This document shows, one piece after another, positions 24,918 to 37,390 of a DNA stretch of 64,000 nt. The stretch is from Cryptomeria japonica (lineage: Eukaryota > Streptophyta > Pinopsida > Cupressales > Cupressaceae). How positions within the stretch are numbered: the stretch's first letter is position 1; each line of letters starts with the position of its first letter. The notes beneath the pieces were generated by a model. That model saw only the letters and a list, made by a program, of their open reading frames with translations. It did no database searches and was not told the origin of the DNA. A program made the translations under genes and the position numbers. The stretch lies in contig NC_081412.1 of NCBI RefSeq assembly GCF_030272615.1, positions 674,310,323 to 674,374,322 of the forward strand, written 5' to 3'.

Positions 24918-25027
24918 CTAATAAATTTCATTAATCACTATTTGCTAGAGGGAAAATCTCTCATCCATGACTACCTCATGAATTCATCATACGAATACAC
25001 ATATGCTTGTTTGTGTGATCTATGTAG
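24918..25027 (+). repeat. Fragment of the LTR found at 3.7-4.9 kb
   Basis: About 110 bp matching 4840-4945 (TTTCATTAATCACTATTTG, then TGCTTGTTTGTGTGATCTAT). Similarity ends abruptly on both sides. Confidence 0.7.
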
Positions 25028-25207
25028 CACTACAATATGCCTTATAATAGCTAAATTATCTCATTCCAGGTCAAATGCAATAGTGTAGCTTTGCACCCCA
25101 AAATTCTCCCATCTCTATAGACAACCATTTTCATATCCATGTATAGTTGAGCGAGAACACATGGATCCTTGTAAATACTACCCCTCTAACACCATTATTT
25201 CCAATAT
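25028..25207. other. Intergenic; nothing recognised
   Basis: Ordinary AT-rich sequence between the LTR fragment and the candidate transposon end. Confidence 0.4.
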
Positions 25208-25268
25208 GAATCTTCATCTTTGAATAGGGTAAGTGGACAAAGATGGTGGTCAAAAAGGGGGTATAAGT
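25208..25268 (+). repeat. Candidate transposon end, inverted relative to 62095-62140
   Basis: GGGTAAGTGGACAAAGATGG followed by TGGTCA and GTGGACAC. The reverse complement of 62095-62140 carries nearly the same string (GGGTATGTGCACAAAGATGG ... GTGGACAC). In both places a GCGCGTACGCGCT-like array and a gene remnant lie on the same side, so this may be the 5' terminus of a DNA transposon family. This is inference from two copies. Confidence 0.45.
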
Positions 25269-26045
25269 GGACACTTTTTTTCTGAAATCAAGTGAACCTG
25301 AACTTGGAGGCAAAATTTGAAAGTCATCCACTCAAGATATGAAGATAATCTAAAAACAAATACTGTAGTACTCTTAATCTAGTTTCCAAAATACTAAACT
25401 TTTTCAAAATTGGATAAGATTAAGGAGGTCAAATCCTTCGCGCATGAAAAACATAACATAGTGTCTGACGTGCGCATCAAAAAAGTCATAGTTAGATTTA
25501 GTATTTTGACAAATCCTTTGGCAGAAAGATAGTTAAGAGTGAGCACTAGAAGATGTGTATTTGTTTGTAATTTTTTGTTGCGTATTTGTTTTTTTATGAT
25601 TTTTCCAATCTAGCACATCCTGAAAATTAGGTACCTGTTCGTGCGTGAAGCATAAGTTGCACTAAACAAATCGAAAATACATTTTATTTTATTTTATATT
25701 GTAAAGAATCAAGTGCACTTCAATAATATATAAAGTTTTTTAAATTTGGATTAGTATATCAAAAGTTATTAAAAAAATGGTGCACCTATGTCTATGAGAA
25801 CTATGCAGACACTAGTAAAATAAATTCAATAATAATATGTTATTGTTGTTCAAATTGAAAAAAAATTCTATGGTTAGAAAGCTTAGAAGATGGGTGAAAA
25901 TATGGTGGCAATTTTAGAAATACCCACTTGATGAAGTGTAAACCTGATGATGACAAAGTCGATAAAATAAAACAAGTCAAAAATGAGAGAAATGGAGGGA
26001 AATCAAACTTCCAAACCGTAACTTTGTCATCTAGACCTATTTCCA
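25269..26045. other. Intergenic or transposon-internal; no gene recognised
   Basis: AT-rich. Short open frames on both strands near 25840-26146 have no recognisable motif. Confidence 0.4.
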
Positions 26046-26200
26046 AGCCTAAACAGTCAAAATCGCATACGGGGTACTTATGGTTTAAAAAGTGTGTATG
26101 GGGTACTTATGGTGTAAGAAGCACGCACACGCTCTTTTTACTATAAACAACGCGCACATGCTCTTTTTACTATAAACAGCACGTACGCGCTATTTTATAA
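26046..26200 (+). repeat. Array of GCGCGTACGCGCT-like motifs
   Basis: Five or six degenerate copies, among them GCATACGGGGTACTTATGG, GCACGCACACGCTC, ACGCGCACATGCTC and GCACGTACGCGC, each followed by TTTTTACTATAAACA-type or TACTTATGGT-type spacers. Variants differ mostly by C/T and G/A changes, as expected from methylation decay of CpG. Related arrays are at 29105-29365 and 61870-62080. Confidence 0.6.
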
Positions 26201-26340
26201 TATGATATTGTATATAATATGTGTATATACATATAATATATGTATAATATGATATTTTATATATAATATGTGTATACACATATAATATATATATGTATAT
26301 AATAATATATAATATATTAAGTATATATAGACATATAAGT
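26200..26340. repeat. AT-rich (TATA/ATATG) low-complexity tract
   Basis: Repeated TATAATATG and TATACATATAATATA strings. Confidence 0.85.
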
Positions 26341-26374
26341 GTATTGTCTCCCCCTTTCAAATGCATACAAGGTG

Positions 26375-26570
26375 CCTCTCTCTCTCTCTCTCCCTCCCTC
26401 TCTCCCCTTCTCCCTTCCTCCATACCCCATCTCTCCATCTCTCCCCTTATCTCTTCCTCCATACCCCATTCCTCTCTCTCTCGCTCTCTCCCCTTCTCCC
26501 TTCCTCCATACCCCATCCCTCTTTCTCTTCTTCTCTCCCTCCCTCCCTCCATACCCCACTGCAACCGTTT
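26375..26570. repeat. CT-rich cassette, copy 1
   Basis: Pyrimidine-rich tract with repeated CTCCCTTCCTCCATACCCCA blocks. Nearly the same blocks recur at 27710-27900 and in part at 28390-28630. All long open frames here are frame by-products of the CT repeat. Confidence 0.9.
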
Positions 26571-26789
26571 TTGCACTTCTATAGAAGTAAGTGAATTTAT
26601 TTCTTGTCTGCAACTTCCTCTTTGATTTTTATCATGTATGATCTCCTAAGAAAATTGACTGATGGATTTGTAGGTGTATATTGAATAGGAGGAATAGGGT
26701 TTGAAATTGAACCACGGGTGCATTACCATGACAAACAAAGAAACCTACAACAATATTCTTCTCGAATGTGTTTTTAATGAGTAGAGAAG

Positions 26790-27119
26790 ATGTGCAAAAT
26801 AGTGTCAACAAAGCAACATGATGAGTCAGAGTACCTGCAATATGTTTTTCAGAAGGAAACAACCGGTAGGAAGAGAAAGAGGGAGAGTAACACAGATGAT
26901 GTCCTGGAGAATGATAGTGGTGGGTATGTGAGAGTTCTCATGTTGTTACACAATGCCTGTCACCTAAAGAAATTAAAGTTTGTTGAATGCATGGTAGTGG
27001 TAGTATATGATGATCATCACTTGTCAAACGGCTTGGAACGATACATACCCATGAAAGAAATCAAGTGTGTAATTCTTATAGTCATAATCGAGATCAGTCC
27101 AATAACCTTGCAAATTTAA
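26790..27119 (+). CDS. Small open frame of unknown function (doubtful)
   Basis: 109 codons with a basic patch GRKRKRESNTDD. It lies between a CT tract and repeat DNA, inside the putative transposon remnant, and resembles no family I recognise. It could be a decayed exon. I would not rely on it being expressed. Confidence 0.2.
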   Translation: MCKIVSTKQHDESEYLQYVFQKETTGRKRKRESNTDDVLENDSGGYVRVLMLLHNACHLKKLKFVECMVVVVYDDHHLSNGLERYIPMKEIKCVILIVIIEISPITLQI

Positions 27120-27330
27120 CAGCATCATATGTTTTAGAACTTAGGTAGTACTCTTAGGGTTAGGTCAAGCTCTTACACTTGCTTTTTAGCGAAGCCTCAT
27201 TGTTTTCTCGCTTGGAGTCTCTTTTATGCTGACAATGGTCTAACTTAGCTATATCAAAACTAAACTACTAATGTTCTATTGTATGATGTTCTATTCATAA
27301 CTTTAAATTTAATATATCATTTTATTAGCC
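27080..27330 (+). repeat. 250-bp cassette segment, copy 1
   Basis: Matches 27915-28165 closely (CTTGCAAATTTAA, CATATGTTTTAGAACTTAGG, TCAAGCTCTTACACTTGC, TGTATGATGTTCTATTCAT). Both copies are followed by the palindromic satellite and preceded by CT tracts, so the whole cassette was duplicated. Confidence 0.85.
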
Positions 27331-27703
27331 CACCATATGACCCCTTAGGTGTCATTAGAGGTCATATCATTTCCTAAGAGGTCATATGGTGTCCTGTGAC
27401 CCCTTAGGACACCATATGACCCATTAAGACACCATACGACACATAACAACACCATATGGTGTCCTAAGGGGTCATAGGATGCCATGTGACCCCTCGGGAC
27501 ACCAATGACCCATAACAACACCATATGGTGTTCTAAAGGGTCATATGGTGTTCTATGACCCCTTAGGACACTATTTGGTGTCTTTATAGGTCCTATGGTG
27601 TGCTAAGGGATAATATAATGTCATATGACCCCTTAGGACACCCTATGACCCCTTAGATGTTGTTAGGGGTCATATTGTGTTCTAAGGGTCATATTGTGTC
27701 CTG
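27330..27703. repeat. Palindromic satellite, block 1
   Basis: Short block of the CCATATGACCCCTTAGGACA / TGTCCTAAGGGGTCATATGG family that fills 31468-35343. Confidence 0.9.
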
Positions 27704-27709
27704 GATTCG

Positions 27710-27905
27710 ATCTCTCTTCCTCTCCCTCCCCCCTCCTTCTTCTCTCCCTCTCTCCCTCTCCCTCCCTCCCTCTCTCTCTCCCCTTCTCCCTTCCTCCATA
27801 CCCAATCCCTCTCTCTCTCTCTCTTGCTCTCTCCCCTTCTCCCTTCCTCCATACCCCATCCCTCTTTCTCTTCTTCTCTCCCTCCCTCTTTCTCTTCTTT
27901 TGTAA
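27710..27905. repeat. CT-rich cassette, copy 2
   Basis: Repeats the CTCCCTTCCTCCATACCCCA blocks of 26375-26570. Confidence 0.9.
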
Positions 27906-27914
27906 TTCCTATAG

Positions 27915-28165
27915 TCACAATCAAGATCAGTCCTATAACCTTGCAAATTTAATAGCATCATATGTTTTAGAACTTAGGCAATACTCTTAGGGTTAGGTCA
28001 AGCTCTTACACTTGCTTTTTAGCGAAGCCTCGTTGTTTGTTCACTTGGAGTCTCTCTTAAACTGACAATGGTCTAACTTAGCTATATCAAAGCTAAACTA
28101 CTGATGTTCTATTGTATGATGTTCTATTCATAACTTTAAATTTAATATATCATTTTATTAGCCCA
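27915..28165 (+). repeat. 250-bp cassette segment, copy 2
   Basis: Near-identical partner of 27080-27330. In this copy the roughly 500 bp found between CT tract and segment in copy 1 are missing. Confidence 0.85.
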
Positions 28166-28389
28166 CCATATGACCCCTTGGGTGTCATTAGAGGTCATAT
28201 TGTTTCCTAAGAGGTCATATGGTGTCCTGTGACCCCTTAGGACACCATATTACCCCTTAAGACACTATATGACACATAACAACACCATATGGTGTCCTAA
28301 GGGTTCATGTGGTGTTCTATGACCCCTTAGGACACTATTTGGTATCGTTATAGGTCCTATATTGTGTTATTTGGTGTTGTTATAGGTCC

Positions 28390-28390
<1 letters not shown>
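28165..28390. repeat. Palindromic satellite, block 2
   Basis: Same family as 27330-27703, directly followed by the third CT tract. Confidence 0.9.
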
Positions 28391-29085
<695 letters not shown>

Positions 29086-29104
29086 CATTCACATTTTTTC
29101 TACT

Positions 29105-29365
29105 ACCAATAGCGCATACGAGATACTGAACCTATTAGTTCACTGTCCTGCCATAACATTTTTAAGGCATAGGAGCGCGTACGTGGTGCTTATTACTTGT
29201 AAGCATGTATGAGGTACTGAGCCCATTATTTGGTACCCTACGATAATAGTTTTTAGGCTTAGGAGCGCGTACATGCTACTTATTAGTACAGAATCGGAAA
29301 AAAAAAAAATCGTTGGGCTTGCCAACATTTTATGGACTAACAACATGTACGCGGTTATTAATGTA
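29105..29365 (+). repeat. Array of GCGCGTACGCGCT-like motifs, copy 2
   Basis: AGCGCATACGAGATACT, GAGCGCGTACGTGGTGCT, AAGCATGTATGAGGTACT, GAGCGCGTACATGCTACT and ACATGTACGCGGTTATT, spaced by about 45-65 bp. They lie just upstream of a short exon and a decayed coding start. Confidence 0.6.
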
Positions 29366-29399
29366 GTGTGTATGCAGTACATAGACATAGTTTTAGTTG

Positions 29400-30100
29400 C
29401 CCAAGAGCCTCAACAACCTCAAAAGAAGTTTTTGAGGTCATTGAAGGCCCCTCTGGAACTGTGTCTGCACTTTTATCACTGTTTTATACATAGAAGTAAG
29501 TGAATTTTTTGTTTTTGCATGATTTCAAATAATTGAATTGTTGTTCTTATTAGTTTTGTCAATAGTATTGTGATTGTTTAATAGTTTGATTCTAAAAAAC
29601 AGTGATAAGATGCATATTTATGGTTATTTGTTTGTTTATGAACTTTTGTTTACATATATATGTAATATGATTCTATTTAGGAAAATCGATATCAACCATG
29701 GGAAAGAACAAGCGAGGAACAATGGAACAATGAGAGGTTGAAAAGGAAAGACAAAGGCAACGTATGAAGAAATTATGTGACATAAGAACAATGGGAGAAG
29801 AAGGTATGTCATCCTCAACATCTCAATTTGATTTACCAAACGAACATAATACACCTAATGAAATTTAAGAAGATACATTTGGGTATGTGCAAGATCATGG
29901 GGGGCCAAAAAGTGTTAATGGAAAAACAAATGCATTTTAAACCTTTCCAAACACGCCAAAATCTGCTTTGACTTTTTGTTTGGGTCGGCCAAAATTTGAA
30001 TTTGGTTTGGTAATACCAAACCAAATCGGATATCCAATTTGTGATGTCACTATTGTGATGTCATACTTTTTTTCAAATCGGATATCCATTTCTCTCAACA
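29400..30100 (+). pseudogene. Decayed start of an unknown (transposon-type?) gene
   Basis: A plausible first exon ends at the donor GAA/GTAAGT (about 29494). An acceptor CTATTTAG near 29680 leads to ATG 29698 and a basic, Arg/Lys/Glu-rich start (MGKNKRGTMEQ, then KERQRQRMKKLCDIRTM). In-frame stops are TGA 29731-29733 and TAA near 29867, and no frame continues beyond about 29940. The donor-side string (AGAAGTAAGTGAATTT) recurs near 26582. Position downstream of the motif array suggests a transposon gene, but I recognise no family. Confidence 0.4.
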
Positions 30101-30440
30101 TAAAAAATATAGTTTAGTGAAATGGGCATAACGTTTGCGTTTCTTATCAAAATGTTGACTTTTTACAGGCATTGGAAAGGTAATTCAGAGACCTATCAAA
30201 TGGATGAGGTAGTTTGATGATATTATGGAATAAAAACTAATTATAATTATTTAAAGTTTGTCCTTGAATTTTAAAACTTTAAATACTCACAAATTTTGCA
30301 TACAAAGTCTCATTTTTTTCCTATCATCTCCTTTATCTGTCACTTATCTATCTATACTTATATAATATATTTTATCTATCTCTTTCTTCTCTACTTATGT
30401 CACTTATTTTCTCATCTCATATAGATAAATAAATTCCCAA
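30101..30440. other. Intergenic; nothing recognised
   Basis: AT-rich transition into the pyrimidine-rich tract. Confidence 0.4.
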
Positions 30441-31450
30441 GTTACATGCATCTCTACATATATCTGCACCTTTCTATTCCTATCTCCCCCTCTCCCACTT
30501 CATCATTGTCACTCCTTATTTCTATATTTCTATCTAATAATATCTCTTCTCTCTATTTATCTCCCTCCTTTACCTTATCCTACCTATACTTATATATTAC
30601 TTGTCTCTATCACCTCCCTTCTCTCCCTATCTTGTCCCCTCTATCTCTATATCCCTATAGATCTGTCTTCATGTATATTTATATCTCATTATCTCTAAAT
30701 CTCACTTATTCACTCCATCTCTCCCTCAATTTGTCTTACTCTGTCTATCACTTTCTATCCATATATATCTCTATCTCAATCTTCACATCTCCATCTCTTT
30801 CCCTATCAATCTCTCTTAATATATGTTCCTCTATCTTTATATATCTTCCTCTATACATGATTAATCTACTTCTTTGTCTCTTCCTCTATCGCCCTCTTGA
30901 AGTATCTTTCCCTTTCTCTACCTTTATCTCTTTATTTTCTCCATCTTTATATATCTTTGGCTCTCTCCCCACATCCTTCTCTATAGTGCCTTTATATATC
31001 TCTATATCTTCCTCTTTCTCTCTCTCCCTCTCTATCTATCCCTATCTATAATCTCTATCTCTCTTTCTCACTCTCTTGCACTATTTATATCTCTCTATCT
31101 ATCTATATTTCTCTTCCTTTATATCTCTTTATCTCTTCCTTTTTTTATCTCTCTCTTTACCCCTCTCTATCCTTTTTTCTTCATCTCTTTATATATTTAT
31201 CTTTGTCTTTACCTCTCTCTTTTTCTATATCTATTCATCTCCCTCTCCCTTTATCTTCATTTTTTATCTCTATTGTCCTCTCTCCTTTTTAATATCTAGA
31301 TATAGTCTACCTCTTTCTATCCATCCTTGTCCTTTAGATTTTTCCCATCTCACTTCATACTCCTTAATATCTATATCTCTATTTATGTCCTTGTCCTTTA
31401 GTTCTTTTCCCTCTCTTTAGTTCTTCATCTCTCTTCACCCTTATATCTCT
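30440..31450. repeat. Pyrimidine-rich low-complexity tract (TATCTC/CTCTAT)
   Basis: About 1 kb of degenerate TATCTCTCTCTC-type repeats with strong strand bias. The 201- and 114-codon open frames across it are low-complexity Ser/Leu/Tyr/Ile strings and not credible proteins. Confidence 0.92.
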
Positions 31451-31467
31451 CCTTATTTGAAACTTAG

Positions 31468-34400
31468 TATATATGGTCTCCTAATGGGTTATATCATGTC
31501 CTAAGGGTTCATAGAACATCATATGACACTTTAGGACATAATATGACCCCTAACGATACCATATGGTCTCCTAAGGGGTCATATGGTGTCCTAAGGGGTC
31601 ATAAAACACCATATGACCCCTTAAGACACAATAAGACCCCTAATGACACCATATGGTGTCCTAAGGGGTCATAAGACACCAAGTGATCCCTTAGGACACC
31701 ATATGACCCCTAATGACACAATGTGGCATCCTAAAGGGTCACATTGTGTCCTAAGGGGTCATAGGATACCATATGACCCCCTAGGACACTATACGACCCA
31801 TAACACCATATAGTGTCCCAAGGGGTCATATGGTGTCCTAAGGGGTCATAGAATGCCATATGACCCATTAGGACACAATATGACCCATGACGACACCTAA
31901 GGGGTTATATAGTGTCTTGAGGGATCATAGGACACCATATGACCCCTTAGAACACCATACGACCCCTTACGACACCATATGGTGTCCTAAGGGGTCATAT
32001 GGTATCCTAAGGGGTCATATAACACCATATGAACCCTTATAACACAAGAAGACCCATAACGACATGATATGGTGTCCTAAGGGGTCATATGGTGTCAGGA
32101 GACACCATATGACCCCTTAGGACATAATATAACCCCTAACGATACCTAAGGGGTCATATGGGGTCCTAAGGGGTTATATGATGTCCTAGGAACCTTTAGG
32201 ACACAATATGACCCCTTAGCACACCATACAACCCCTAACGACACCATATGGTTTCCTAGAGGGTCGTAGGATACCATATGACCCGTTAGGACACAATATG
32301 ACCCTCACAACACCTAAGGGGTCATAGGACATCATATGACCCCTAAGGACACTATATGGTGTCTTAAGGGGTCATATTTATCCTAAGGGGTCATAGGATA
32401 CCATATGACCCCTAACAACACAAAATGACACCTAATGATACCTAAGGGGTCATATGATGTTCTAAGGGATCATAAGACACAATTTGACCCCTTATCACAC
32501 CGTATGACCCCTAATGACACCATATGGTGTCGTAAGGGGTCATATGGTGCCCTAATGGGTCATAGAACACCATATGACCCCTCAGGATTCCATATGATAC
32601 ATAATGACACTATATAGTGTCCTAAGGGGTCATAGGACACCATATGACCCCTTAGAGGACCATAAAACTCATAACAACATAATATGGTGTCTTAGAGGGT
32701 CATAGAACACCATATGACCCCTTAGAACACCATACGATCCATAACAATACCATGTGGTGTCTTAAGGGGTCATAGGACACAATATTACCCCTTAGGACAT
32801 AATATGACCCCTAAAAATGTCATATAGTGTCCTAAGGGGTCATAGGACACCATATGACCCCTTAGGACACCATACGACCCCTTACGACACCATATGGTTT
32901 CCTAAGGGGTCGTATGGTATCCCAAGGGGTCATATAACACCATATGACCCCTTAGAACATAACAAAACCCATAACAACATGATATGGTGTCCTAAGGGGT
33001 TGTATGGTGTCATGACACACCATATGACTCCTTAAGACACAATATGACCCCTAATGAAACCTAAGGGGTCATATAGTGTCCTAAGGGATTATATGATGTC
33101 CTAGGAACCTTTAGAACACAATATGACCCCTTAGCACACCATACAACCCCTAACAACACCATATGGTGTCCTAAGGGGTCGTAAGACACCATATAACTTG
33201 TTAGGACACAATGTGACCCCTACCAACACCTAAGGGGTCAGATTATGTCCTAAGGGGTCATAGGACACTATATGACCCCTAAGGACACTGTACGATGTAC
33301 TAAGGGGTCATACTGTGTCCTAAGGGGTCATAGCACACCATATGACCCCTTAGCACACCATACGACCCCTAACGACACCATATGGTGTCCTAAGGGATCA
33401 TATGCTATCCTTAGGGGTCATATAACACCATATGACCCCTTAGGACACCATACGACACATAATTACACCATATGGTGTCCTAAGGGGTCATAGGACACTA
33501 TATGACCCCTTAGGAGACCATACAACCCATAACAACATAATATGATGTCTTAGAGGGTCATAGAATACCATATGACCCCTTAGAACACCATACGATCCAT
33601 AACGACACCATGTGGTGTCCTAGGGTGTCATAAGACACAATATGACCCCTTAGGACATAATATGACTCCTAACGATGCCATATAGTGTCCTAAGGGGTCA
33701 TACAAAATCATATGACCCCATAGAACACCATACGACCCTTTACGACACCATATGGTGTCCTAAGGAGTCATATGGTATCCTAAGGGGTCATATAAAACCA
33801 TATGACCCCTTATAACACAAGAAGACCCATAACAACATGATATGGTGTCCTAAGGGGTCATATGGTGTCACGAGACACCATATGACCCCTTAGGACACAA
33901 TATGACCCCTAATGATATCTAAGGGGTCATATGGTGTCTTGAGAGGAATATGATGTCCTAGGAATCTTTAGGACACAATATGACCCCTTAGCACACCATA
34001 CAATCCCAAACGACACCATATGGTGTCCTAAGGAGTCGTAGGACACTATATGACCTGTTAGGACACAATATGACCCCTAACAACACCTAATGGGTCATAT
34101 TGTGTCCTAAGGGGTCATAGGACACCATATGACCCCTAAGAACACAAAATGATGCCTAACGATACCTAAGGGGTCATATGGTGTTCTAAAGGATCATAGG
34201 ACACCATATGACCCCTTAGCACACCGTGTGACCCTTAATGACACCATATGGTGTCCTAAGTGGTCCTATGGTATCCTAAAGGGTCATAGAACACCATGTG
34301 ACCCCTTAGGACACCCTATGATGCATAATGAAACTATATGGTGTCGTAAGGGGTCATAGGACACCATATGACCCATTAGGAGACCATACGACTCATAACA

Positions 34401-35343
34401 ACATAAAAATGGTGTCCTAAGGGGTCATAGAACACCATATGACCCCTTAGAACACCATACAACCCATAACGACACCATGTGGTGTCCTAAGGGGTCACAA
34501 GACACAATATGGCCCCTTAGGACATAATATGACCCCTAACGACATCATATAGTGTCCAAAGGGGTCATAGGACACCATATGACACCTTAGGACACAATAC
34601 GACCCCTTAGGACATAAAATAAACCCTAATGACACCTAAGGGGTCATAGGACACCATACGAAACATAACAAAAACTAAATGGTATTCTAAGGGGTCATAT
34701 GGTGTCCTAAGGTGTCATAGGACACCATATGACCCCTTAGGACACCATACGACCCATAGCACCATATAGTCTCCCAAGCATATGGTGTCTTAAGGGGTCA
34801 TACGACACCATATGACCCATTAAGACACAATAAGACCCCCGATGACAGCTAATGGATCATATAATGTCCTAAGGGTTCATAGGACACCATATGACCCCTT
34901 AGGACACCATACAACTCCTTGCGACACTATATGGTGTCCCAAGGGTCGTATGGTATCCTAAGGGGTCATATAATGTCCTAAGGGGTCATATTATGTCCTA
35001 AGGGGTTATATAACACCATATGACCCCTTAGGACACCATAAGACCCATAACGACACCATATGATGTCCTAAGGGGTCATATGGTGTCCTAAAGGGTCATC
35101 GGACACCATATGACCTCTTAGGACATAGTATGAGCCCTAACAAAACCTAATGGATCATATGGTGTCTAAGGGGTCATACGATGTCTTGTGACCCCTTAGG
35201 ACACAATATGACCCCTTAGCACACCATACAACCCCCAACGACACCATATGGTGTCCTAAGGGGTCATAGGATACAATATGACCCGTTCGGAAACAATATG
35301 ACCCCTAACAATACCTAAGGGGTCATAGGATACCATATGACCC
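31468..35343. repeat. Palindromic satellite, main array, with higher-order structure
   Basis: About 3.9 kb built from two alternating mirror modules, TGTCCTAAGGGGTCATATGG and its inverse CCATATGACCCCTTAGGACA, linked by ACACCATACGACCC(A/C)TAACG. The palindrome GACACCATATGGTGTC recurs many times. A longer pattern (GATATGGTGTCCTAAGGGG ... TCCTAGGAACCTTTAGGACA ... CTTAGCACACCATACAA) returns at about 32066, 32981 and 33839, and less exactly near 35043, so there is a higher-order repeat of about 0.86-0.92 kb. Short open frames here (GHRTPYDPLGHHTT-type peptides) are by-products. The array is cut at 35343 by an LTR. Confidence 0.95.
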
Positions 35344-36123
35344 TGTATATGGTGAAAATGGATAACAATAATAATGATATTGAAAAGCTAAATGAATTCA
35401 ACCACAAAACCCTACCCTAACAACAACAAAGATCCACCATAACATATGAAGATTACCTATGACAATGCAAATCAAACGAAATCACAAAGATTATACCATC
35501 ACATGTCCAATAGGGTTTGGATCTCCATTCTTCCTATCTCCATTGATCTTGCTTGATATATTTGCTCTTAGATTTTATGTGCACAAGAGCTCAACAAAGA
35601 AAGGAATGTGGTTGCAAGTAGCATTGCATATGCCAAGTAGTCAATTGATCAAGTAGTTAGTTAGGTCATTAAGGTTTGATAATGAAGGAAGCATCTCCTT
35701 ATATAGAAGACACTATATGAAATGGAGGGATAAGATTGAGAGGTGTAAAAGGAGGTTGGCTATGATTAGAGGGTAGGTAAAAGAAATAATAAAATAATGA
35801 GAGGGGTAGGTAGTGTATGAATTAAGAGATGAACGACATGTGTCATGGGTAGAAAAGGTTAATGAATTAATTAAATAAATAAAGATTTATTTAATTAATA
35901 GAAGAAGTGGGATCAATTAAATAAATAAGATATTTATTTAATTTAGGAAAAGGATAATTTAAATAAATAAATGTATTTATTTAAATGAGAAATAAGGCTA
36001 GAAGAGGATAAATGAATTAATTAAATAAATAAAGATTTATTTAATTAATAGAAGAATTAAGCTTAGATAATTAAATAAATAAAATATTTATTTAATTAGA
36101 CTGGACAATTTTGCGTGTCTACA
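35344..36123 (-). repeat. 3' LTR (780 bp) of the Tat element
   Basis: Starts TGTATATGG and ends TGTCTACA on the plus strand. Same length as the partner 47478-48257 and about 97-98% identical by eye, so fairly young. TATATAA on the minus strand is at 35705-35699. Five AT palindromes lie at 35864-36103. Confidence 0.92.
35864..36103. repeat. Cluster of five AT palindromes in the LTR
   Basis: Successive inverted repeats of the form TTAATTAAATAAAT-AAAG-ATTTATTTAATTAA, each about 34 bp with short loops. They lie in U3 upstream of the minus-strand TATA box. The other LTR has the same cluster at 47998-48237. Confidence 0.85.
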
Positions 36124-36140
36124 TTTTGCCCCACTTTGAG
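36124..36140 (-). other. Polypurine tract of the Tat element
   Basis: Minus strand CTCAAAGTGGGGCAAAA directly before the LTR start TGTAGACACG. The same tract follows the second LTR at 48258-48274, which shows that another unit's 3' end abuts it. Confidence 0.8.
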
Positions 36141-36361
36141 ACAATGCGGCTTGTTGCGTTGTTTCAAAGAAGATAAGATGAACTGATACAGAGTTGCCCC
36201 AAGATGGGAATGATATGCCCCCTCGAGAGATTGGATGAAAATGTGTGAAAAGACCATAGACAATCTCTCAATAAGAAAGAAAGGCTAGAATGGACTGACT
36301 AGATAGAGTGACAAAGTCACGGGATAACGAAGACTGACTCGAGAAACGAGCACTAAAGCAG

Positions 36362-36370
36362 TCTATAAGA
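36362..36370 (+). promoter_or_regulatory. Possible TATA box of the opposite-strand PMD gene
   Basis: TATAAGATA about 85 bp upstream of the ATG at 36452, within 330 bp of the LTR. The second copy keeps it (near 48499-48507). A weak match, supported mainly by position and conservation. Confidence 0.35.
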
Positions 36371-36629
36371 TAGACCACGAGGGAAATACATCCTCATTGT
36401 CATCTACACATCCAAGAGATCAGAGTACAGAGCGAGAATAGAGCAGCAGCAATGGCCTTTGTTCACAGATTCAACAGCGTTCGCCGATTCCAAAGGCCAG
36501 CAGAGGCAGGAGAGCTGGTAAGTACCACAAAACCTCTTCGTACTTTGTTGCATTTATTGTTGTCATTAATGCATGCTAGGTAATGTAATAAATGTGCTTA
36601 GAATATGGTCCAAAAAAATGTCAAAAACA

Positions 36630-36905
36630 TCTAGGCGCGTCTGTGTTGGTGCCAGGCGCATCTATGCTCGTTGGGCGCGTCTGTGTTTGTGCCAGGCGCG
36701 TCTATGATGGAAAACGAGTCTGTGCCGAATGCGGCCGCATCTATGCTATGTAGGTGCGTCTATGCCAAAGAGGCACGTCTGTGTTGCCCAGGCGCAACTG
36801 TGCAGAGCATAGACACGTCTGTATGTTTCAGGCGCATCTGTGTAAAACAGGCGCGTTTATGCAGTCTTCAAGCGCGTTTATTTCAGGAAAGCACATTTGT
36901 GTCCA
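36630..36905 (+). repeat. GGCGCGTCTGTG minisatellite in the PMD intron, copy 1
   Basis: About 14 degenerate copies of a 17-24-bp unit with core AGGCGCGTCTGTGT. Variation is mainly C/T and G/A. The inverse core (ACACAGACGCGG) forms arrays in the element's 5' leader at 45690-45885 and 47108-47320. Confidence 0.85.
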
Positions 36906-37129
36906 AAAAATGTGAATTTGTGTCTTCTAGGTCAAATTGGCAGTTTTGTGATGAACATACGCTGTCGATTGGATAAGCTGTTGAGAGGATACACTCAAGC
37001 AGGTCCTCTAGGGAAGACTAGAATTGCAAATAGGGCTAGGATTGACAATTCTGTGATAGAACATACGTTGCCAATTAGGAAACTACTCAAGAGGATTCAC
37101 TCAAGTAGAGGCCCTAGGATAAGATAGAT

Positions 37130-37390
37130 CAAGGGACTTTGTGATGAAAAATGAGTACCAAGATATAGTACTTTGTGATGAACAAGGAGTACTAAAATAT
37201 GAGCAGCACTTTGTGATGAACAGTGAGTGCAAATGTGAGCAGCACTTTGTGATGAACAGGGAGTGCCAAACACGTAGTACTTTGTGATGAACAGGGAGTA
37301 CCACTAGGATAGATAGCAACACTTTGTGATGAATAGTGAGTGTCACTAGGATAAAAGCAACACTTTGTGATGAACAGTGAGTGTCACTTT
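37130..37390 (+). repeat. ACTTTGTGATGAACAGGGAGT tandem repeat in the PMD intron, copy 1
   Basis: Seven copies of ACTTTGTGATGAACAG with spacing of about 33-48 bp. It ends about 35 bp before the exon 2 acceptor. Confidence 0.85.

Noticed and set aside
30446-31420. 201- and 114-codon plus-strand open frames
   Set aside because: Low-complexity Ser/Leu/Tyr/Ile sequence from the TATCTC-rich tract, without start context or motif.
32435-33493. Open frames with a repeated GHRTPYDPLGHHTT peptide, possibly a repeat protein
   Set aside because: They follow the satellite modules exactly and break wherever modules vary; no promoter, splice or conserved length.
31468-35343. CRISPR-like array, because of short regular repeats
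   Set aside because: Plant nuclear context; repeats are contiguous mirror modules without unique spacers or cas genes.
36630-36905. CpG island of a host gene promoter, because of the dense GCGC motif
   Set aside because: It lies in the intron of a transposon-borne gene and is a minisatellite found again elsewhere in the element.
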